NCBI GenBank assembly: GCA_028023455.1
Contig: JAQFVV010012447.1
Span: forward strand, 872,001 to 936,000
Length of the DNA stretch: 64,000 nucleotides
From: Epiperipatus broadwayi
Lineage: Eukaryota > Onychophora > Udeonychophora > Euonychophora > Peripatidae
Direction: 5' to 3'
The first letter of the stretch is position 1. Every line of letters begins with the position of its first letter. The translations under genes were made by a program, and so were the position numbers. The notes under the pieces are model-generated. The model was not told the origin of the DNA. It did not search any database and saw only the letters and a program-made list of their open reading frames with translations. This document shows, piece after piece, positions 59,300 through 64,000 of this stretch.

Positions 59300-59611
59300 T
59301 TAGACTATTTTTTTTAAGTAATTAAAAAGTTTGATATCAATGTTCATGCCTGACAAAAGTTTATTTTCTTTTAACAAAATTGAAATACCATAGGCATGAG
59401 GGCAGGTTGATTTGGTGTAACTTACTGTCATTTTTGTTAATGTTGAGAGATTAGGGATTACCTTTCTAAGCCTAAATACCATATTATTTTGGTTTGAAAG
59501 AACAGTTAGATGATTAGTTTCACTTAGCAGCTTATAAATAAGTACTATCATTTCAATGAATTTTGTTATAACATAAAGAGTTAAATTGATGTCTTCAATA
59601 CATTGTTTCAT
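59300..59611 (-). pseudogene. LINE segment between endonuclease and RT
   Basis: A 103-codon frame ending in NYLKKIV with INLTLYVITKFIEMIVLIYKLLSE. It lies in the right place and strand for the LINE but shows no decisive motif. Assigned by position only. Confidence 0.4.
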
Positions 59612-59639
59612 AAGATTATTTGGATGATAATCTCATAAT

Positions 59640-60165
59640 CGATTAGAACAGGCAAAACTCTCCATACAGTAGTGCCATTCAGTGCAAGCCAGAATAATCA
59701 CTGGATGCAAGAAGGTTTATGCATAAAATCCCTATCTAATGCCTACTCATCCAATATCCCCAGACTAGTTTCTAGCTTGTGGCTTTCACCAGTGAGGAGT
59801 TTTGAATCTGAAAACACTGCACATAGATCTTAGGATCAAATGCATCCCTCCAGAAGCCATCTTTTATTTCTACTTAATTACAAAACTATGAGTCTAAAAT
59901 TGAAAACATATTTTTTTCAACACAAGCTCATTAGCTTATATAGTCATATAGGTCTGAATTCAGTTCAGTACCCATATATTTTGGTGTCTTTGATTCAGTA
60001 ATAACCATAGCCATCACTATTCTATTAGGCAGGATTGGTATCAAACCACTAAACATCACATGATCACCATTTTTTATGCTTGCACTACTATATGGAGAGT
60101 TTTGCCTGTTTTAATAACTTGAAAAAGCATAAGAAATGGTGATTATGTGTTGCTTAGTGGTTTAA
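59640..60165. repeat. Foldback element, family F1 copy 3
   Basis: GGCAAAACTCTCCATACAGTAGTGCCATTC at 59652 matches copy 2 at 24.43 kb. The following sequence includes CACCAGTGAGGAG and CTAGTTTCTAGCTTGTGG. The right end has CATATGGAGAGTTTTGCCTG-type sequence (60090-60110). Outside it is an inverted pair AAACCACTAAACATCACATGATCACC / GGTGATTATGTGTTGCTTAGTGGTTT (60045-60070 and 60137-60163). The right inner arm is truncated. It interrupts the Tx1/L1-like LINE and so is younger than it. Confidence 0.7.
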
Positions 60166-60366
60166 TTGATTAGAACAACAATTATTTAGAAATCTTTTTA
60201 TTAGTGCCATATTTCAATCAAAGAGATATTCTGCAGTTGATACAAATAATTACAATTAATTTATTTGAAATATTATCAATACTTAATTTAAATTCATTAA
60301 AAACTTGCCACTTAAATGTAAACTTATAAATTGTTGGTTCATTTTGATGGGTATCTTGTGTGAGAA

Positions 60367-60702
60367 TTACACAAATACAGTCAAAAAATGAAATATTAAA
60401 CAGGTAAATTGAAGTTTTGAGGTAGTAGGAGAAACAAAAAAGAGCTCAATGAGATAAGATTCTTGATTTCCAATAATTGACACAGCATTTAGAGGATAAA
60501 GTAATAGTAGTGGTAGAAAAACCAGTTGATTGAGTTTTAGTTTCAAAGTGGATGAGAGATCATTATAGAAGCAATTAAAATCACTATTCAGGATAGATAA
60601 ACCAGACTTATGTAGAATTTTACTTTGGGCAATGAGAAGAGTATTTAGAATGTCTTTTGCTTTTTGGCATAAATATATTGCTATAAGATAGTATAACTGC
60701 AA
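60367..60702 (-). pseudogene. LINE endonuclease fragment
   Basis: 111 codons, containing SILNSDFNCFYND, matching the catalytic GGDFN(C) block (GD replaced by NS, leaving SDFN), and later GNQESYLIELFFVSPTTSKL, matching SRIDYFLVS, where the catalytic Asp is now Glu. The order and spacing fit the second half of an L1/Tx1-type apurinic endonuclease. Confidence 0.65.
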
Positions 60703-61624
60703 TTGGAAAATAAAGGAAATAATGATTGCATTAAATTAAGGGGTATATTACATTTTTTTAAGTAGTAGTATATACATTTTATTTATAATGAAAAAAAATA
60801 AAAATAAATATGCATGGGAATGAAACATATTAATCTACTTAATCTCTTATCTAACACTTAAATATATGTGCAACTTGTCAGTTATCAGGGGGTTAGAAGT
60901 CATAATAATTAATGAGTATTTCAGTTAGAACATTTGTTAACTGTGTAATATCTGTGTTTTTTTTTTGACTGGACTAATTAAATAATTAATAAAATAGTTA
61001 GTTTTAATTTAAAAAAACAACAACAATAGTATACAAATTTTATATTTAAGTTATTTAATCCTGCATCTGAACTGGTGTCTCATATAAAATACAAGTGGAT
61101 AGGGATTATGTTTAAATAAATCTGGGCTGTATCAGAATAAGTGGTAAAATTATTATTTAATGATTTTACTTACTGGTACTTGGCCGAAAGTTATATGATT
61201 TATAATCATGTATTCTATGAATATGAAAATTAGCAATTAAAATTAAAAATATCAGATCACTATAGTTGATCATGAAGAAAAATACTACCTTATCTAAAAT
61301 TTAATTAAGTGATGGATATTACAAATTGATTTTAAAAACACTGACAAAAATAAAAACCTAACCAATGATCTTACAATTTATATGATTGATTAAACATTTA
61401 TCAATCTATTTAATTATATATTTATCCTTCCACCCACCCATTCATTTATCTGCCTATATATATAATTTTTTATAATCATTTTTCAGTAAATTATATGATC
61501 AAAATGTTGTCAAAAAATTATGAATTCTTAATCAACCGATAAATTATAAATAAATTGATTAGGATATACATATGTAGACACAGTATTATTTCCAGGAACT
61601 TCTATGCAATAAAAATATAATACG
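60703..61624. other. AT-rich, no gene seen
   Basis: No supportable feature; it may hold the decayed 5' part of the LINE. Confidence 0.45.
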
Positions 61625-61672
61625 TAAATAGATGATGTTTCAGTACAATAACAAGTACTTTCCTCAGAGTTT
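61625..61672 (-). ncRNA. Hammerhead-like core (PLE type)
   Basis: Minus strand: CTGAGGA (61667-61661; fits CUGANGA), A, stem II AGTAC / GTACT around an 8-base loop (TTGTTATT), then GAAA (61641-61638) and CATC. Core and stem II are complete. I cannot find confident partners for stems I and III, so activity is doubtful. Confidence 0.5.
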
Positions 61673-61964
61673 ATTCTTTCTCAAATCATAACAATGTGTA
61701 TGATGAGATTTAAAATCGTTATTTTTTTGTTATTTTCTTCTCATTCTCATTTAAATATTAAATACATACATATACATTGTACGTTGAATATTATAGATAT
61801 ATTCCAGTGTATTTTTATTATTATATTTATCAGATTTTACTTACAATGAAATGAAATATATAATTTTTTAAAAATTATATATATATAAATGGTTTATCAT
61901 TGCAAGGAAATCAAGTCATATATCATGTGACTTAATTTTATAAGATTACGAATGTTATGTAATG

Positions 61965-62495
61965 AGCATGCCAATAGCTCTTAATAAGTTTTTCAGAATA
62001 TCCTTATCATCTGGCCAGTTTCTAGCTGTAACTGTGATCATTGAGGTACTATAATATTCCAGCATTAGATTTATAATACTAGGTCAAGCCTAACACTTTA
62101 TTTAATGTTTAACTATTATTTTCAGACATCTATATGTCTTCAAATCCAGCTATCTAACTTAAATAGCCAGATGGCATTGAACAAAGTTCAGATACACTAT
62201 ATATTAGTAGATTTAGCAATATAAACATGCCAAATCTGGTGTATCTGAACTTAGTTCAATCCCATATGGATATTTAAGTTAGATAGCTAGATTTGAAGAC
62301 ATATGGACGTCTGAAAATTTTAGATTTTCTCTTAATAGTGAAACATTAGATAAAGTGCTGGACTTGGTCTGATATTTTAAATTTAATGCTGGAATATTCT
62401 AGTGCTTCACTGATGAAAGCCAGAGACAGAAAACAGTCTGAGGATAAGCATATTCTGAAAAGCTTGTTAAGAGCTATTGGCTTGCTTATTACATA
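61965..62495. repeat. Large foldback element (~250-bp arms)
   Basis: Left arm 61965-62200 (GAGCATGCCAATAGCTCTTAATAAG, TTCAGAATATCCTTATC, ACTATAATATTCCAGCATTA, TTCAGACATCTATATGTCTTC, AACTTAAATAGCCAG, TTCAGATACAC). Right arm 62240-62490 is its reverse complement with about 15% differences (GTGTATCTGAAC...GAAGACATATGGACGTC...GGATAAGCATATTCTGAAAAGCTTGTTAAGAGC). The centre is near 62220. The right arm has CACTGATGAAAGCCAG then CAGAAAAC, resembling the string in F1 elements. No coding capacity. Confidence 0.82.
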
Positions 62496-64000
62496 AAAAT
62501 GATTTATCATATTTTAATAACTACCACAAAACCACAAATATATCAGGAAGCACACATTATAGCTTTCAAAACAACATATGATTCATAATCTTCAGTGGAT
62601 TAATGCTGTATTAGATTTTTATTTAACAACAAAACATTTTTTCTTTCTACTCTTAATCTATTTCAAAGTCATCTATGTAATATTTAATAAATTCCAAACC
62701 CACATTAGTATTAATTGATTACTTGAACTTACAGTACATGTAGCTATTTTTTTTGTAAATTATATTCTTGAATTTAACACTGAGGCTAGTTTATTATATC
62801 ATAAAAATATTTTTGGATCTGAAAAAGCAATGTGTACTATCTAATCTTAAAGCAAAAAATACTAATTCCTTTTTCAAATAAGTGTGAAACACAACAATGA
62901 CAAAGCTTTCTAACAAGATTCTTTTAATTAAGTGCAGACTAAAATAATCAATTTCTCAAACAATGAGTTTTAACATGTTAGAGAGTACAATAACTTCTCA
63001 AAAAGTACTACTTCAAACAAATCCAGATAATATTAAGCACCCCTAATTATCTCCTCAAAAAGTGAAAGGTGCCAAAAATACTAAGTGATTTCATAAAATA
63101 CTTTTTCAAGTGGAAGATTATCTTAATCACTTTATCACATAATTCTCTTTCAATCAGAAGCATACTCACCATCTTATAATCACTTGGATAAAGTCTCTCA
63201 AAAGTTAATCCATTTTTCTAATTCCTAAATTCTATCCTTCATATGACACCATCAAACTTCCTTATTTTATCTATCTATCTCAAACAAGAATTATTTTGAG
63301 ATATTTTACAATTTTTGGAGATTCTATTTAAAAGTTCACTATTCTTATAAAATATACCATATTAGATTAGATAGGTTTATTGTTAAAAGGCAGTTGCCTT
63401 GACATCATATTGAGATTGTTATTGATATTGAGATTGTCTAAGTGTTGATTGATTTTTATAAATAGTATTATATATATTACATATACATGTGCAGGTTGCA
63501 GCTTTTCCCTAAAGCTAAATGCCAGGGCATGACTTATGCCAAAATATCTAAAAAAAATAATAGTTTAATTTTATCATAAATAAATTTTTGTATGTGTCTG
63601 TAATGGTAAGAATATGCATATAAAAAGTTAATATATCAATATTTTGGAGTCTATGTAGCTGGAGCCTAATTTCAGGTAGCTTACCTTATAATATTTTAAT
63701 TTTAAATGAGTGCTATTCAGAACCAAAGTATTTACATTTTTAATAGATGATAAATTAAACGGATAGTTAATGGTATTTTATCATTTAATAGTGTTGACTT
63801 AGTTATAATTTACTACTAAAATGTTTCAGAAAGCTGTTATTAATCTTAAGCTAAAAAAACCAAGATCAAACCCTAATAATTAAATTGAACTCACAATTAA
63901 TCTAATTTTAATTTCAACACAAAATATTATAATTAAGTGTTTTAAATTTATTTAGTTACAAGCAGTTTAATAAATTCAATAATAATTAAAGATAAGATTT
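62496..64000. other. AT-rich, no gene seen
   Basis: No supportable feature to the end of the window. Confidence 0.5.

Overview
The window looks like gene-free intergenic DNA from an invertebrate-type animal genome. By eye it is roughly three-quarters A+T. It is full of TA, A and T runs and tetranucleotide arrays, and has no credible host protein gene, rRNA cluster or CRISPR array. What is recognisable is transposable-element debris: a non-autonomous LTR retrotransposon, Penelope-like elements (PLEs), three kinds of non-LTR retrotransposon, hAT elements, foldback/MITE elements, tRNA-derived short repeats, and a repeat family that carries hammerhead self-cleaving ribozymes. PLEs, RTE-like, CR1/L2-like and Tx1/L1-like LINEs, hATs and type I hammerheads together indicate a metazoan. 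I cannot name the species.

Layout. 0.5-1.3 kb: two direct copies of a type I hammerhead flank a ~0.67 kb unit. 1.6-7.1 kb: an LTR element with 1.4-1.6 kb LTRs, one gag-like frame with a single stop, and no pol. 7-13.9 kb: AT-rich filler with a 5'-truncated RTE-like LINE (9.7-10.5 kb). 13.9-22 kb: tRNA-like repeats, foldback elements and a hAT-like element. 23-30.8 kb: PLE debris with hammerhead remnants, several foldbacks, a MITE with perfect 60-bp terminal repeats, and a GIY-YIG endonuclease frame. 34.2-36.1 kb: a CTAT satellite followed by a third hammerhead element. 39.3-43.4 kb: a tRNA-like SINE, a CR1/L2-like 3' fragment and a decayed RTE-like LINE split by a fourth hammerhead element. 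47.2-51.5 kb: a long minus-strand LINE of the same family as the 39.5 kb fragment, with an esterase-like ORF1 containing an in-frame 36-codon duplication. 52.4-54.3 kb: a foldback and a hAT non-autonomous element with perfect 8-bp target duplications. 57.5-60.7 kb: a minus-strand Tx1/L1-like LINE broken by a foldback insertion and a (TA)n array lying inside its reverse transcriptase frame. 61.6-62.5 kb: another hammerhead-like core and a large foldback.

The unifying signal is the hammerhead ribozyme. Four copies (about 520, 1180, 35817, 41950) belong to one repeat family. In three of them both strands of stem I, the conserved core, stem II and a very short stem III can be read. At least three more loci (about 23.1, 36.1, 61.6 kb) keep part of the core next to PLE-like sequence, and weaker traces lie at 29.4, 29.95 and 45.3 kb. 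Hammerheads are known in PLE terminal repeats, in schistosome Sm-alpha SINE-like repeats and in metazoan retrozymes. The 0.5-1.3 kb unit has the arrangement expected to give a self-cleaved, circularisable RNA of about 673 nt. The proteins needed to mobilise these non-autonomous units are present in this window only as decayed fragments.
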